A stretch of 64,000 nt of DNA from Bacillota bacterium (GTDB lineage Bacteria; Bacillota; Bacilli; Alicyclobacillales; SLC66). The translations under genes and the position numbers were made by a program. Positions within the stretch are counted from its first letter, which is position 1; each line of letters starts with the position of its first letter. The notes beneath the pieces are model-generated. The model was not told the origin of the DNA. It saw only the letters and a program-made list of their open reading frames with translations, and searched no databases. The DNA is taken from assembly GCA_021821085.1 (NCBI GenBank), contig JAKACV010000008.1, forward strand, positions 1 to 64,000, in the 5' to 3' direction. Positions 34,641-44,252 of this stretch are shown piece after piece.

Positions 34641-35765
34641 GTGAATAAACGAGATTATTATGAAGTCCTCGGTGTCAGTCAGTCGGCGTCGCAGGACGAA
34701 ATCAAAAAAGCGTATCGTTCACTTGCTCGCAAACTCCATCCAGATGTGAATAAGGATGACGCGACTGCGGCGGAGCAGTTTAAAGAAGTGACGGAAGCGT
34801 ATGAAGTTTTGTCTGATGCGGATAAACGCGCTCAATATGACCGATTTGGACATCAGGACCCATCGCAAGGAGCAGGATTTGGTGGTGCGGGTGGATTTCA
34901 AGGTGATTTTGGTGGATTTGGCGATATTTTTGACATGTTCTTCGGGGGCGGCGGACGTCCTCGAGGACCGCAACGCGGTTCGGATTTGGAGTATACACTT
35001 GCCATTGATTTCAAGGATGCAGCTTTTGGTCTGACTAAAGAGATCGAAATTCCACGCACGGAGACTTGTTCAGTGTGTTCCGGAAGTGGCGCAAAACCAG
35101 GCACAAAGGTTGAGACTTGTTCAACCTGTCAGGGATCAGGGATGCAGGAATTTGTCACGAATACTCCACTTGGTCGTATGGTTAACCGTCGCGCATGCCC
35201 CACCTGTCATGGCACAGGGAAGCGTATTGCGACAGTATGTGTGGAGTGTCGCGGAGCAGGAACTGTTCGACGTCGTCGCAAGATTGAAGTGAAGATTCCG
35301 CCTGGTGTCGATACAGGTACCCGGATGCGAATCAACGGTGCCGGTGAGGCTGGTGAACAAGGAGCCTCATCAGGGGATCTGTATATTGTCATTCGAATAA
35401 ACAAACACGATTTCTTTCAACGAGAAGGGAATGACGTATATTGTGAAGTGCCGATTACTTTTGTGCAAGCGGCACTTGGCGATGAAATTACTGTACCTAC
35501 GCTATATGGACGAGAAATTATTCGAATTCCAGAGGGTACGCAATCAGGTACAATGTTTCAACTCCGTGGTAAAGGAATGCCGCGTTTAGGGAATGGCGTT
35601 GCACGCGGTGATCAACGTGTGCGCGTGGTATTGCAAACACCGAGTCGTTTGACGGAGCGACAAAAGGAATTATTCCGGGAATTATCAAGGGAATTTGGTG
35701 AAGATGCGCATGAACAATCACGTAGTTTTTTTGATCGCGTGAAAAGTGCGCTGCGTGGCGAGTAG
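34641..35765 (+). CDS. dnaJ: Chaperone DnaJ
   Basis: 374 residues. The J domain has HPD in [12 protein letters not shown], followed by a Gly/Phe region, four zinc-binding CxxCxGxG repeats ([32 protein letters not shown]) and the C-terminal substrate domains. It stimulates DnaK ATPase. GTG 34641 follows GAGGGAC. Confidence 0.98.
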   Translation: MNKRDYYEVLGVSQSASQDEIKKAYRSLARKLHPDVNKDDATAAEQFKEVTEAYEVLSDADKRAQYDRFGHQDPSQGAGFGGAGGFQGDFGGFGDIFDMFFGGGGRPRGPQRGSDLEYTLAIDFKDAAFGLTKEIEIPRTETCSVCSGSGAKPGTKVETCSTCQGSGMQEFVTNTPLGRMVNRRACPTCHGTGKRIATVCVECRGAGTVRRRRKIEVKIPPGVDTGTRMRINGAGEAGEQGASSGDLYIVIRINKHDFFQREGNDVYCEVPITFVQAALGDEITVPTLYGREIIRIPEGTQSGTMFQLRGKGMPRLGNGVARGDQRVRVVLQTPSRLTERQKELFRELSREFGEDAHEQSRSFFDRVKSALRGE

Positions 35766-35772
35766 GATGTGG

Positions 35773-35827
35773 GCAAAAACAGTCAATGTAACTTTACAGT
35801 CAATAAAGTTACATTGACTGTTTTTGC
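35773..35827. terminator. Unusually long perfect hairpin after dnaJ
   Basis: The arms 35773-35795 and 35805-35827 are perfectly complementary over 23 bp around a nine-base loop, beginning GCAAAAACAGTC and ending GACTGTTTTTGC. It is a bidirectional terminator between dnaJ and the converging glycosylase gene, far longer than needed. Confidence 0.92.
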
Positions 35828-35848
35828 TTTATCGAGATCCTTGTATAT

Positions 35849-36370
35849 TTACCGAACGGTAGTCAATTCCGCTGCTTTTGTGGCTAATTGACGATAAATA
35901 TCTGCCTGTTCAGCAAGTTTCATACGAACTAATCCACTTGTAGAGGGAGCCACAAAATCTAGTGTATGTGAAAGCGTATGTTTTTTGCTAAATCCCCAAT
36001 CCTGACGCTTACTCGATCCAATAAATGATAAATAGACGCCTTTGCCGACATAACATGCAATCGCTGGTTGATAGGTGATTAACTTTTCGTATAAGATGCC
36101 GACTCCGGCGCGATATTCTTCCTTTGTGATTTCATCTGCACGTGTCGTGGGACGTGTAACCAGATTGGTGAAACCGTAGTTATAGTCGTCAAGTAAATCA
36201 TAACTTTCTTCTGGTGTATAGAGACGGTTGGTTAGTCCTGACAGGTATAATATCTTAAAAAACCGATTCGAATGCCCAGCATAGTTAAATCCACGTTCAT
36301 AGGATCGAAGAGATGGATTAAACCCAATAAATAAAATAAGTAGGTGTTTTTGCAACTTCTCTGTGAGCAC
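35849..36370 (-). CDS. mug: Mismatch-specific DNA glycosylase (MUG/TDG family)
   Basis: About 173 residues. LFIGFNPSLRSYERGFNYAGHSNRFFKIL carries the GxNPS active site and substrate pocket, and the C-terminal APSTSGLVRM is the intercalation motif region. The family removes uracil or thymine opposite G. GTG 36370 has AGGAG nine bases upstream; the open frame also contains a TTG at 36379 too close to that site. Confidence 0.88.
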   Translation of the reverse strand: MLTEKLQKHLLILFIGFNPSLRSYERGFNYAGHSNRFFKILYLSGLTNRLYTPEESYDLLDDYNYGFTNLVTRPTTRADEITKEEYRAGVGILYEKLITYQPAIACYVGKGVYLSFIGSSKRQDWGFSKKHTLSHTLDFVAPSTSGLVRMKLAEQADIYRQLATKAAELTTVR

Positions 36371-36485
36371 GCATGCCAACTCCTCTCATCGAATTTTCCA
36401 TTGGTCTCCCTAGTATGTTACACTACACTTAATGTAAACTATTGTGCGGATGGTTTTGTTCATGTGACTGAAATGGGGTTTTTCA

Positions 36486-37442
36486 GTGGATCTTTGGCGT
36501 ATTTCTGTATCTACAACATCTGAGGCGGCAGACGCTGTTAGTGTCGCATTAGAAGAAGTAGGAGCAATTGCAGTAGAAATTGAAGATCGTACGGAATGGG
36601 AGCGAAAGTTACATTCACCTCAGTTTGGTGAATGGGTCTGGGAAAAAGATTATGCTGAGTTAGTCGAAGGGGCTATCGTACGTGGATACTTTGAACATCA
36701 GTCTGATACGATTCCCGATGTGGTAGATCAACCTTTGCAGGCGCGCTTAGAACCCCTTAGAACGTGTGGCTTGGACACAGGGTCCCTTCGTTATGAGTGG
36801 TCAGAGGTGACAGGTGAATCTTATTTACATGCATGGAAGTCAGACTATCATGCGGTGTCCGTGTCTGACAAACTCACCATTGTTCCATCGTGGGAACAAT
36901 GTACGTTGAATGTTAACAAGGATCACATCTATCTTTTCATTGATCCTGGGGTTGCATTCGGTACAGGCACGCATCAGACGACTGTGCTTTGTCTACGCGC
37001 TGAAGAAAAGTGGATCAATCGTAACATTGACGTACTCGATATTGGCACGGGGACAGGAATTTTGGCGATTGCAGCTGCGAAACTCGGTGCAAGAAAGGTG
37101 CTTGCGACTGATTTGGACGAAGTGGCAGTACGCGTCGCACAAGAAAACATCCATCTAAATGACGTTTCTGATCGAGTTGAGGTCCTCGTGTCAGATTTAC
37201 TCTGTGATGTACCAGAACATCGTTATCATCTGATTACAGCGAACTTATTGGCGGATATAGTGCTGCGGGTACTGCCTGATTTGGATGCCTATTTAGCTCC
37301 AGGCGGCATCGTGTTGTTCTCGGGAATTGTTAAGACACAGGTCGAGCGCGTGATACAGGCCATGAATGATGCGCAGTTAGAACAAATCAGTGCTGACTAT
37401 ATGGATGACTGGGCTGTGATCTCAGGACATAAGAGAGGATAA
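36486..37442 (+). CDS. prmA: Ribosomal protein L11 methyltransferase
   Basis: 318 residues. An N-terminal substrate-binding domain precedes the SAM domain: DPGVAFGTGTHQTTVLCL, VLDIGTGTGILAIAAAKLGA, and NLLADIVLRVLPDL, all PrmA hallmarks. It trimethylates L11. GTG 36486 follows GGGG. The dnaJ-prmA-rsmE-mtaB order is conserved, interrupted here by mug in reverse. Confidence 0.96.
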   Translation: MDLWRISVSTTSEAADAVSVALEEVGAIAVEIEDRTEWERKLHSPQFGEWVWEKDYAELVEGAIVRGYFEHQSDTIPDVVDQPLQARLEPLRTCGLDTGSLRYEWSEVTGESYLHAWKSDYHAVSVSDKLTIVPSWEQCTLNVNKDHIYLFIDPGVAFGTGTHQTTVLCLRAEEKWINRNIDVLDIGTGTGILAIAAAKLGARKVLATDLDEVAVRVAQENIHLNDVSDRVEVLVSDLLCDVPEHRYHLITANLLADIVLRVLPDLDAYLAPGGIVLFSGIVKTQVERVIQAMNDAQLEQISADYMDDWAVISGHKRG

Positions 37443-37447
37443 GTACA

Positions 37448-38224
37448 ATGCAGCGTTATTTTGTTTCTGATGATGCGACAGATTTTCGTGATCGCATTGT
37501 GATCATGGGTGATGATTATCACCATATTGTCCATGTGATGCGTATGCCCGTAGGGACTCGTGTGGAAATTGGACATAATGGGAAAATATACATTGCTGAA
37601 ATTGATGAAATCACTCTGGATCATGTTGATCTACATGTCGCAGAGAAACTTCAGACGCAAGACATCGCATTTCAACTTACCCTGTATCAAGGATTGCCAA
37701 AGGGGGAGAAAATTGACCTGATTTTGCGGCAGGCGTGTGAAATTGGTGTGACGCGTATTGTGATTTTTGAGGCAGATCACTCCGTTGCGAGACTGTCTTC
37801 AGATAAACGTGAAGGGCGGCTTGTGCGCTGGCGTAAAATTGCAAAAGAAGCTGCAGAACAGGCGAAACGTACGCGCGTGCCAGATGTGCACTTTGTTTCT
37901 TCGCTGGAAATTGCACTTGCAACGGATAATTCCTCACTACTCCTGGTGCCGTATGAGTTGCAAGGGCATGCACTTCCATCGATTCGGGATGTGCTTGCAG
38001 CACAGTTGCCTGTGCTGTTGCCTTCTCATGAAAATCAACCGTTGAGTATTAGCTTTGTTATCGGTCCTGAGGGAGGCTTTTCATTACGTGAGATCGAGTG
38101 GTTTTCTCAACAGCGTGTTGGGCATTTGTTGACACTTGGCGCACGCATCTTGCGCACCGAAACTGCTGGCATCGTGGTGGCGACAATTATCCTCTATGAA
38201 TTGAATCAAATGGGAGTGACGTGA
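37448..38224 (+). CDS. rsmE: 16S rRNA (uracil1498-N3)-methyltransferase
   Basis: 258 residues of the SPOUT class. HHIVHVMRMPVGTRVEIGHNGK is the PUA-like start; LPKGEKIDLILRQACEIGVTRI, RWRKIAKEAAEQAKRTRVP, and IGPEGGFSLREIEWF with LGARILRTETAGIV form the SAM knot. It starts six bases after prmA. Confidence 0.96.
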   Translation: MQRYFVSDDATDFRDRIVIMGDDYHHIVHVMRMPVGTRVEIGHNGKIYIAEIDEITLDHVDLHVAEKLQTQDIAFQLTLYQGLPKGEKIDLILRQACEIGVTRIVIFEADHSVARLSSDKREGRLVRWRKIAKEAAEQAKRTRVPDVHFVSSLEIALATDNSSLLLVPYELQGHALPSIRDVLAAQLPVLLPSHENQPLSISFVIGPEGGFSLREIEWFSQQRVGHLLTLGARILRTETAGIVVATIILYELNQMGVT

Positions 38225-38225
38225 A

Positions 38226-39578
38226 ATGGAACGCAGGCAGACCGTGGCATTTCATACGCTTGGCTGTAAGGTGAATCAATATGATACAGAATCCATTTGG
38301 CAGTTGTTTGCTGCTCGTGACTATGAGCAAGTCGACTTTGAACAACATGCAGATGTATACGTCATCAACACGTGTACAGTGACTCATGAAGGCGATCGTA
38401 AATCGCGTCAGATGATCCGGCGCGCAATTCGGATGAATACAGATGCAGTTGTTGTTGTCACAGGCTGTTATGCACAGATGGCACCTGGTGAGATCCTTGG
38501 CATCGACGGAGTGGATCTCGTTGTTGGCAACCAATTTCGCAGTCAAATGATCGACATGGTAGAGCAAGTGGCACGGGATCGTAAGCCGTTTAGCGCAGTT
38601 GCACCTATTTTATCGCAAACAGAGTTTGAGGATATGGATGTTCCGTTATTTAAGGGACGAACGCGTGCATCACTAAAAATCGAAGATGGGTGCAATCATT
38701 TTTGTACATTCTGCATTATTCCCTATGCGCGTGGTCTTGTTCGCAGTCGCAAGCCTGAGAGTGTCATTGCACAGGCACGAAGACTCGTGGCTGCAGGGTA
38801 TTATGAGATTGTTCTTACTGGTATACATACAGGTGGATACGGAGAAGATCTAGAAGGCTATACTCTTGCGCAGCTTTTGCAAGAACTAGAGCGAGTAGAT
38901 GGTTTATATCGCATTCGCATTTCTTCTATTGAAGCGAGTGAAATCACACCTGAGGTGATCGATGTGTTGCATCGGTCAAAGAAAATTTGTCGACACCTCC
39001 ATATTCCTTTGCAGGCAGGACACAGTGAAGTTTTGCGGCGCATGAATCGGCATTATACGATCGAGGAATATGCGCAAAAAATATCTGAAGTGAGACGCGT
39101 ATTGCCTGAAGTTTCCATCACTAGTGATGTCATTGTGGGGTTCCCAGGTGAAACGAATGATTTTTTTGAAACCACAGTAAACTTTATTTCAGAGCAAATG
39201 TTTTCCGAGTTACACGTCTTTCCCTATTCGAAGCGCATCGGTACTCCGGCCGCCAAGTTTACCGACCAAGTGCAAGAACGTGTCAAGGAAGAACGTGTGG
39301 CGCGCTTAATTGACTTATCGGAAGAATTGCAGCGCGAATATAACAAGCGTTTTCTTGGTAGAGTATTGCAAGTGATTCCAGAAGAGATCAAGTTGATAGA
39401 CGAGCAAGAATACCTTGTTGGGCATGCGGATAATTATATGAAAGTGGCATTCGTGGGTTCTGCTACGTTACATGGTGAAATTTGTGAGGTGCGCATTATG
39501 CACACTGGCGCAGATCTTTCATTTGGGGTTATTGAGTCTGTCGTCACAGGCATGAACCAAGTGGCATACAGCGGATGA
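38226..39578 (+). CDS. mtaB: tRNA t6A37 methylthiotransferase MtaB
   Basis: 450 residues. UPF0004 domain with TLGCKVNQYDTE, NTCTVTHEGDRKSRQ and VTGCYAQ; radical SAM cluster CNHFCTFC; C-terminal TRAM domain. It adds a methylthio group to t6A at position 37 of tRNAs. CKVNQ separates MtaB from MiaB. It begins one base after rsmE. Confidence 0.96.
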   Translation: MERRQTVAFHTLGCKVNQYDTESIWQLFAARDYEQVDFEQHADVYVINTCTVTHEGDRKSRQMIRRAIRMNTDAVVVVTGCYAQMAPGEILGIDGVDLVVGNQFRSQMIDMVEQVARDRKPFSAVAPILSQTEFEDMDVPLFKGRTRASLKIEDGCNHFCTFCIIPYARGLVRSRKPESVIAQARRLVAAGYYEIVLTGIHTGGYGEDLEGYTLAQLLQELERVDGLYRIRISSIEASEITPEVIDVLHRSKKICRHLHIPLQAGHSEVLRRMNRHYTIEEYAQKISEVRRVLPEVSITSDVIVGFPGETNDFFETTVNFISEQMFSELHVFPYSKRIGTPAAKFTDQVQERVKEERVARLIDLSEELQREYNKRFLGRVLQVIPEEIKLIDEQEYLVGHADNYMKVAFVGSATLHGEICEVRIMHTGADLSFGVIESVVTGMNQVAYSG

Positions 39579-39629
39579 GAGTCTCGTTGTTTTTTAAGAT
39601 AGACAGCAATGGATAAGGGAGGGTGCTTG

Positions 39630-40733
39630 ATGAATTTGCAAATACGCGTCGCGGGTGGATTGGTGTATCGTTTTATTGATGGGGAACCTCAGATCTTATT
39701 GATTGAGGATCGATTTTCACACATAACTTTGCCAAAAGGACATGTTGAGGCAGATGAACTTTTAGAAGAGACAGCTTTACGTGAAATTGAAGAGGAAACA
39801 GGGATAATTGGACGTATCGTATCTCCAATTGGAAAGGTATCTTATACGTTCACGCACGAGGATGAAACAGTTCGAAAGGATGCATATTATTATTTGGTTG
39901 AGGCCATTACTGATGAAATTTTGCCACAGTTTACAGAGATTAAGGGTGTGCGCTTTGTCTCAGCGGAAGAAGCTGAACGTATAATGAAAGAACAAGGCTA
40001 TGAAAACAATTTCGCTATATTTACCACTGGACTCGATATGGTTAGACAGGAGGCGCTATCAGGTACGCTGCTTGCGTCTATGATTGATTCTACCTTACTT
40101 GCGCCAACCGCATCTCCTACGGAAGTTATTCGTTTATGCCGGGAGGCGCGGACCTATCAATTTGCGAGTGTGTGTATTAATCCGATTTTCGTCCGTTTAG
40201 CGGCGGAGCACTTAGGTGGAAGTCCAGTTAAGGTTTGCACAGTCATCGGATTCCCACTCGGAGCGACGAAAACAGAAGTGAAAGTTGCCGAGGCGCTACG
40301 TGCACTTGCAGAAGGTGCAGAGGAACTCGACATGGTCATTCCCCTTGGGTATCTAAAAGCAAATGATGTGTTGCGTGTAGAAGCAGATATTCGAGCGGTT
40401 GTGGAAGTCGCAGCTGAACGCGCGCAAGTAAAGGTGATCTTGGAGACGGCGCTTTTGACGGATGATGAAATTCGTGCAGGTGTCCTTTGTGCGATTCGTG
40501 CGGGTGCACAATTTGTTAAGACATCAACAGGGTTTGCAAAACAAGGCGCGACAGTTGAAGCGGTTTGTCTTTTGCGGGAAATCGTTGGCGATCAATTGGG
40601 CGTAAAAGCCTCGGGGGGCATTCGCACCCGTTTCGATGCAGATGCCATGATTGCAGCAGGGGCCACGCGCATTGGGACGAGTGCAGGTGCAAAGCTTGTG
40701 ATTTCGAATCTCGCACCTGCTTGGTCAGTGTGA
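39630..40733 (+). CDS. NUDIX hydrolase fused to deoxyribose-phosphate aldolase
   Basis: 367 residues in one uninterrupted frame. Residues 1 to about 140 are a NUDIX domain with a perfect box at 37-59 (GHVEADE, then REIEEETGI). Residues about 143-367 are a complete DeoC: IDSTLLAP, KVCTVIGFPLGATKTEVK, ELDMVIPLGYLK, Schiff-base Lys297 in FVKTSTGF, and VKASGGIRT. The aldolase splits deoxyribose 5-phosphate; the NUDIX part could hydrolyse a nucleoside diphosphate derivative. ATG 39630 has GGGAGGGTG upstream. A plain deoC often follows mtaB in Bacillota; the fusion is unusual. Confidence 0.92.
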   Translation: MNLQIRVAGGLVYRFIDGEPQILLIEDRFSHITLPKGHVEADELLEETALREIEEETGIIGRIVSPIGKVSYTFTHEDETVRKDAYYYLVEAITDEILPQFTEIKGVRFVSAEEAERIMKEQGYENNFAIFTTGLDMVRQEALSGTLLASMIDSTLLAPTASPTEVIRLCREARTYQFASVCINPIFVRLAAEHLGGSPVKVCTVIGFPLGATKTEVKVAEALRALAEGAEELDMVIPLGYLKANDVLRVEADIRAVVEVAAERAQVKVILETALLTDDEIRAGVLCAIRAGAQFVKTSTGFAKQGATVEAVCLLREIVGDQLGVKASGGIRTRFDADAMIAAGATRIGTSAGAKLVISNLAPAWSV

Positions 40734-40748
40734 AAACCTGATGGAGTA

Positions 40749-41726
40749 TTACAAATCAACGGGGCGATCGGGTAGAATACGCTCCAATACCCACGCGATT
40801 TGTGAGATGAAGGGAAGCGCAAGCAACGAAGATATGATGTTGAAGAGAATGTGGGCGAGTGCAACTTGCGCGCCAATATCGTTGGTCAGTTGCTCGATTG
40901 CAGCCGTAAATGGATGCAAAAAGAGCATGAATAGGGCAGCGCCCGTTACATTGAGGAGAACGTGTGTGGCGGCCACACGTTTGACAGGTCGCACACCTCC
41001 GATGCTGGCTAATAGTGCTGTTGTGCATGTGCCAATGTTGTTGCCAAACACGATCGCTGTGGCTCCGAGCAATGACAATGCGCCTGTTTTGGCGAGCGTG
41101 AGTGTGAGTGCCGTGGTTGCAGAACTGCTACCGATAATCGCTGTGATGGCTGTTCCTGCGAGCAGACCTGTTATCGGATGAACTTTGGCAAGCAAGAGCC
41201 AGTGGGCAAAAATAGGTGCAGCAACGAGAGGGGATGCGGCTGTGGTCATCAGATGGAATCCGACAAATAGAGTTCCGAACCCGATCACGCCAATTCCAAG
41301 GTGGTGCAACTGCGATCTGGATATGTCTGCTTTTTTTTGTGCCATACTAATAAAGTATAGAACAACACCTGCTAAGATCACATAGGGTCCAAAACGAGCA
41401 ACATTGAGTGAAAGTAAGCCTATTGTAAAAGTGCTCCCGATATTCGTACCAAGAATGATGCCAATCGTGTCTGTGAATTGTAAAGTATTCGCGGCCACAA
41501 GTCCCATTGAGATGATCGTCACCGCGGCGCTGGACTGGGTAAAGAGCGTAGCGATCATGCCTGTGAGCAGTCCGCGCAGTGGCGTCTTTACCAAACGTGA
41601 AATAACGCGCTCCATTTTACTCGATGTGGCCTGCGTAAGTCCGTGTCGCATGGTAAGTAAACCAACAATAAATACGCAAAGTCCGACGAGAATCATTACG
41701 GCGGTCTTTAACATTGAGTACGACAT
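40749..41726 (-). CDS. Na/Pi cotransporter family protein (YqeW-like)
   Basis: About 325 residues, eight or more membrane helices. The two inverted PF02690 repeats show TQSSAAVTI with GTNIGSTFT and GSSSATTAL with GNNIGTCTT, the QSSA-type sodium and phosphate sites. No PhoU domain follows, so this is the short form. ATG 41726 has GGGGGG upstream. It converges on the nudix-deoC gene. Substrate by family only. Confidence 0.9.
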   Translation of the reverse strand: MSYSMLKTAVMILVGLCVFIVGLLTMRHGLTQATSSKMERVISRLVKTPLRGLLTGMIATLFTQSSAAVTIISMGLVAANTLQFTDTIGIILGTNIGSTFTIGLLSLNVARFGPYVILAGVVLYFISMAQKKADISRSQLHHLGIGVIGFGTLFVGFHLMTTAASPLVAAPIFAHWLLLAKVHPITGLLAGTAITAIIGSSSATTALTLTLAKTGALSLLGATAIVFGNNIGTCTTALLASIGGVRPVKRVAATHVLLNVTGAALFMLFLHPFTAAIEQLTNDIGAQVALAHILFNIISSLLALPFISQIAWVLERILPDRPVDL

Positions 41727-41826
41727 CACATAAAGCCCCCCGTGCGTTCGAATCAAAGGTTATGTCTATGTTTATGCGGACAGACATCCGTATTTGCACA
41801 CACGTGGGTAAGAGAGAGGACACAAT

Positions 41827-43101
41827 ATGGTACAAGTATATTTAAAACGTCAGCGTAAGCGTCGATTGGAGATGGGACATCCGTGGATTTATCGTAATGA
41901 AATCGAGGAAGTGCGTGGTGATCCGGAACCAGGCGGTTTGGTTATTGTGAAGAATCATCAAGGGCATGAACTGGCAAGTGGTTTTTGGAATCCCATTTCA
42001 CAAATTGCGGTGCGTATTGTCTCGTATGACACGTCAGAGCGAATTGATCGCCAATGGTTGAAACGCAAGATAGGACAGGCGTGGTCATACCGAAAACGCT
42101 TTTTGGCGCAAACGGATGCCTGTCGAGTTGTGTATGGTGAGGCTGATGGGATCCCTGGTGTTATCGTTGATAAATATGGGAGTATCGCCGTTGTCCAGAT
42201 TCTCTCACTCGCTATGGATGTACGGCGCGAGTGGCTTGTCGCGGCAGTTCAAGATATTCTTAGTGTCACATCGATTTATGAGCGTAGTGATGCACCTACG
42301 CGTGTCCTGGAAGGGCTTGAACCGGTTGTTCAGTGTTTGTTCGGAGATTGCCCGGATGAAGTGGAAATTCAGGAAAATGGGATATTTTATTTAGTTGATA
42401 TAAAAGACGGACAAAAGACGGGGCATTTCTTCGATCAGCGGGACAATCGTCTAGCGCTCGCGCCGGTCGTTCGCTTTGGGGCACAAGAAAAAACGAGGCC
42501 CGATCAAAGATTCCGTGAAGACCAGGCCAATCAGCCCGTGGCGTCTCATGCGACATCTACGCGCATTGGGGCAACAGTTTTAGATTGCTTTTCACATACA
42601 GGTGCATTTGCATTGAATGCAGTGCGTTTTGGTGCGCAACAAGTCACACTGGTAGATTCTTCGGAACGTGCAATAGAGCAGGCGCAAAAAAATGCAGAGC
42701 GTAACGGGTATCGTGATCGCTGTGAATTCGTCACAGCTAACGCCTTTGACTTATTGCGTGAATATGAACGGAGCAGTCGGCAATTTGATGTCGTTATCCT
42801 TGACCCACCTGCGTTTGCTAAGAATCGGGCTGCCGTTCCCAGTGCGTTACGTGGATATAAGGAAATTAATTTGCGCGGGGTAAAGTTGATTCGAGATGGT
42901 GGATTTCTCGTCACTGCATCTTGTTCATCACATGTGACAAAAGACGAGTGGTATGAAGTGATTGCAGAGGCAGCGCAAGATGCGCGCAAGATTTTACGTC
43001 TTGTTGAGTATCGCAGTGCAGCAAAAGACCATCCGCAATTAGTTGGGATGGCTGAAAATGACTACTTGAAGTTTGCGATTTTTGAAGTGAGATCGCGTTA
43101 A
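41827..43101 (+). CDS. 23S rRNA methyltransferase RlmI-like (PUA plus SAM domain)
   Basis: 424 residues. An N-terminal PUA domain (RRLEMGHPWIYRNEI, GHELASGFWNP) is followed by the RlmI-type fold: DIKDGQKTGHFFDQRDNR, VLDCFSHTGAFALNAVRFGA, VILDPPAFAKNR, and TASCSSHVT. It probably makes m5C in 23S rRNA. A roughly 30-residue insert (about 218-247) before SAM motif I is low in conservation. GAGAGGAC precedes ATG. Confidence 0.9.
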   Translation: MVQVYLKRQRKRRLEMGHPWIYRNEIEEVRGDPEPGGLVIVKNHQGHELASGFWNPISQIAVRIVSYDTSERIDRQWLKRKIGQAWSYRKRFLAQTDACRVVYGEADGIPGVIVDKYGSIAVVQILSLAMDVRREWLVAAVQDILSVTSIYERSDAPTRVLEGLEPVVQCLFGDCPDEVEIQENGIFYLVDIKDGQKTGHFFDQRDNRLALAPVVRFGAQEKTRPDQRFREDQANQPVASHATSTRIGATVLDCFSHTGAFALNAVRFGAQQVTLVDSSERAIEQAQKNAERNGYRDRCEFVTANAFDLLREYERSSRQFDVVILDPPAFAKNRAAVPSALRGYKEINLRGVKLIRDGGFLVTASCSSHVTKDEWYEVIAEAAQDARKILRLVEYRSAAKDHPQLVGMAENDYLKFAIFEVRSR

Positions 43102-43103
43102 AT

Positions 43104-44105
43104 CTACATTTGAAAGAGTGCGGATCCCCACGATAATCCTCCGGCAAACGCTGTGAACATGATGCGGTTTCCAGGCTGAATATGGCCAAGCCGCATCCAT
43201 TTATCCAGTGTGATCGCCATCGAAGCGGCGGATGTATTGCCGTATTCCTCAAGACTGAGTGCAACCCGGTCACTCGGGATGCCAACGCGCTCACCAACGG
43301 CTTCAATGATGCGCAAATTTGCCTGATGTGGGACAAGCCAATCAATTTGTTCTGCAGGTAACTCTTGGCGAGTGAGAATACGCTTTACGCTGTCTGTCAT
43401 GCCGTTTATTGCCGCTTTAAACATGGCGCGTCCGTCCTGCCAAATATACGGAGTTACTTCGTCGCGGTCGGTTAATGTATCCAGCCATTCTTTTGGTGCG
43501 GAGGGACGTGGACAGATGGCAACATTAACACGTGTTCCATCTGAGCCAAGATCGAAGTCGATGAGACCTTTGCGTTTACCTTGTTGTGGAGTTGCGCGTA
43601 AGATAGCTGCTCCTGCTCCGTCGCCAAATAAAATACAGGAGTTGCGGTCGGTGTAATCTACATAGCGAGTTAATCCTTCTGCCGCGATAATTAGGGCAGT
43701 CTTATAGGCGCCTGTTTGCAAAAATTGTGAACCTTGTACAAGTGCAAATAAAAATCCTGCACATACCGCATTTGTATCAAAGGCAGCCGCATTGCTTGCA
43801 CCAATTTCCCTCTGCACCATGCAGGCTAGTGGGGGGAAGATGAGATCTGCTGTAATCGATGCGGCGATAATGAGATCGATTTCTGTTGGATCAATCCCTG
43901 CACTTTCAATTGCTCTTTTCGCAGCTTGTACTGCGATGTCTGTTACTGGTTGATCATCGCGAAGGCGTCTGCGCTCCCGAATGCCTGTACGCGTAAAAAT
44001 CCATTCATCATTTGTATCTACTAATTTTTCTAAATCTGAGTTTGTTATGACTGTGTCAGGTAAGGCAGACCCTGTACCGACGATCGAGACGTCGTATAAT
44101 GTCAT
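43104..44105 (-). CDS. fabH: Beta-ketoacyl-ACP synthase III
   Basis: 333 residues. The catalytic triad is Cys115 in DTNAVCAGF, His in VPHQANLRI and Asn in YGNTSAAS. RTGIRERRR is the CoA-binding start. It condenses acyl-CoA with malonyl-ACP to begin fatty acid synthesis, and often prefers branched primers in Bacillota. It stands alone, without fabF or fapR, but a candidate FapR box covers its start. Confidence 0.96.
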   Translation of the reverse strand: MTLYDVSIVGTGSALPDTVITNSDLEKLVDTNDEWIFTRTGIRERRRLRDDQPVTDIAVQAAKRAIESAGIDPTEIDLIIAASITADLIFPPLACMVQREIGASNAAAFDTNAVCAGFLFALVQGSQFLQTGAYKTALIIAAEGLTRYVDYTDRNSCILFGDGAGAAILRATPQQGKRKGLIDFDLGSDGTRVNVAICPRPSAPKEWLDTLTDRDEVTPYIWQDGRAMFKAAINGMTDSVKRILTRQELPAEQIDWLVPHQANLRIIEAVGERVGIPSDRVALSLEEYGNTSAASMAITLDKWMRLGHIQPGNRIMFTAFAGGLSWGSALFQM

Positions 44106-44122
44106 TTAGTATCAGCTCCTAA
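44106..44122 (-). promoter_or_regulatory. Candidate FapR operator overlapping the fabH ribosome site
   Basis: Read leftwards: TTAGGAGCTGATACTAA, immediately before the fabH ATG. It differs at two positions from the TTAGTACCTGATACTAA-like FapR palindrome. It also contains the AGGAG ribosome site. FapR with malonyl-CoA normally controls fabH genes. The fapR gene is not in the window. Confidence 0.55.
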
Positions 44123-44146
44123 TACTTCATGATAATGTTTGGTCTT

Positions 44147-44174
44147 ATTGTACAGTGTGAACCTTGTTTTGCAA
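44147..44174 (-). promoter_or_regulatory. Promoter of fabH
   Basis: On the minus strand TTGCAA (44174-44169), a 16-base spacer and TACAAT (44152-44147), about 40 bases before the start codon, so the FapR-like site lies just downstream of the transcription start. Confidence 0.65.
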
Positions 44175-44252
44175 AGGATAAAAAATCGCGTTCCGCTCTG
44201 AATGACAGAGCGGAACACGAGTGTACGTCATGAGCCAGGAGATAAAAATCGA

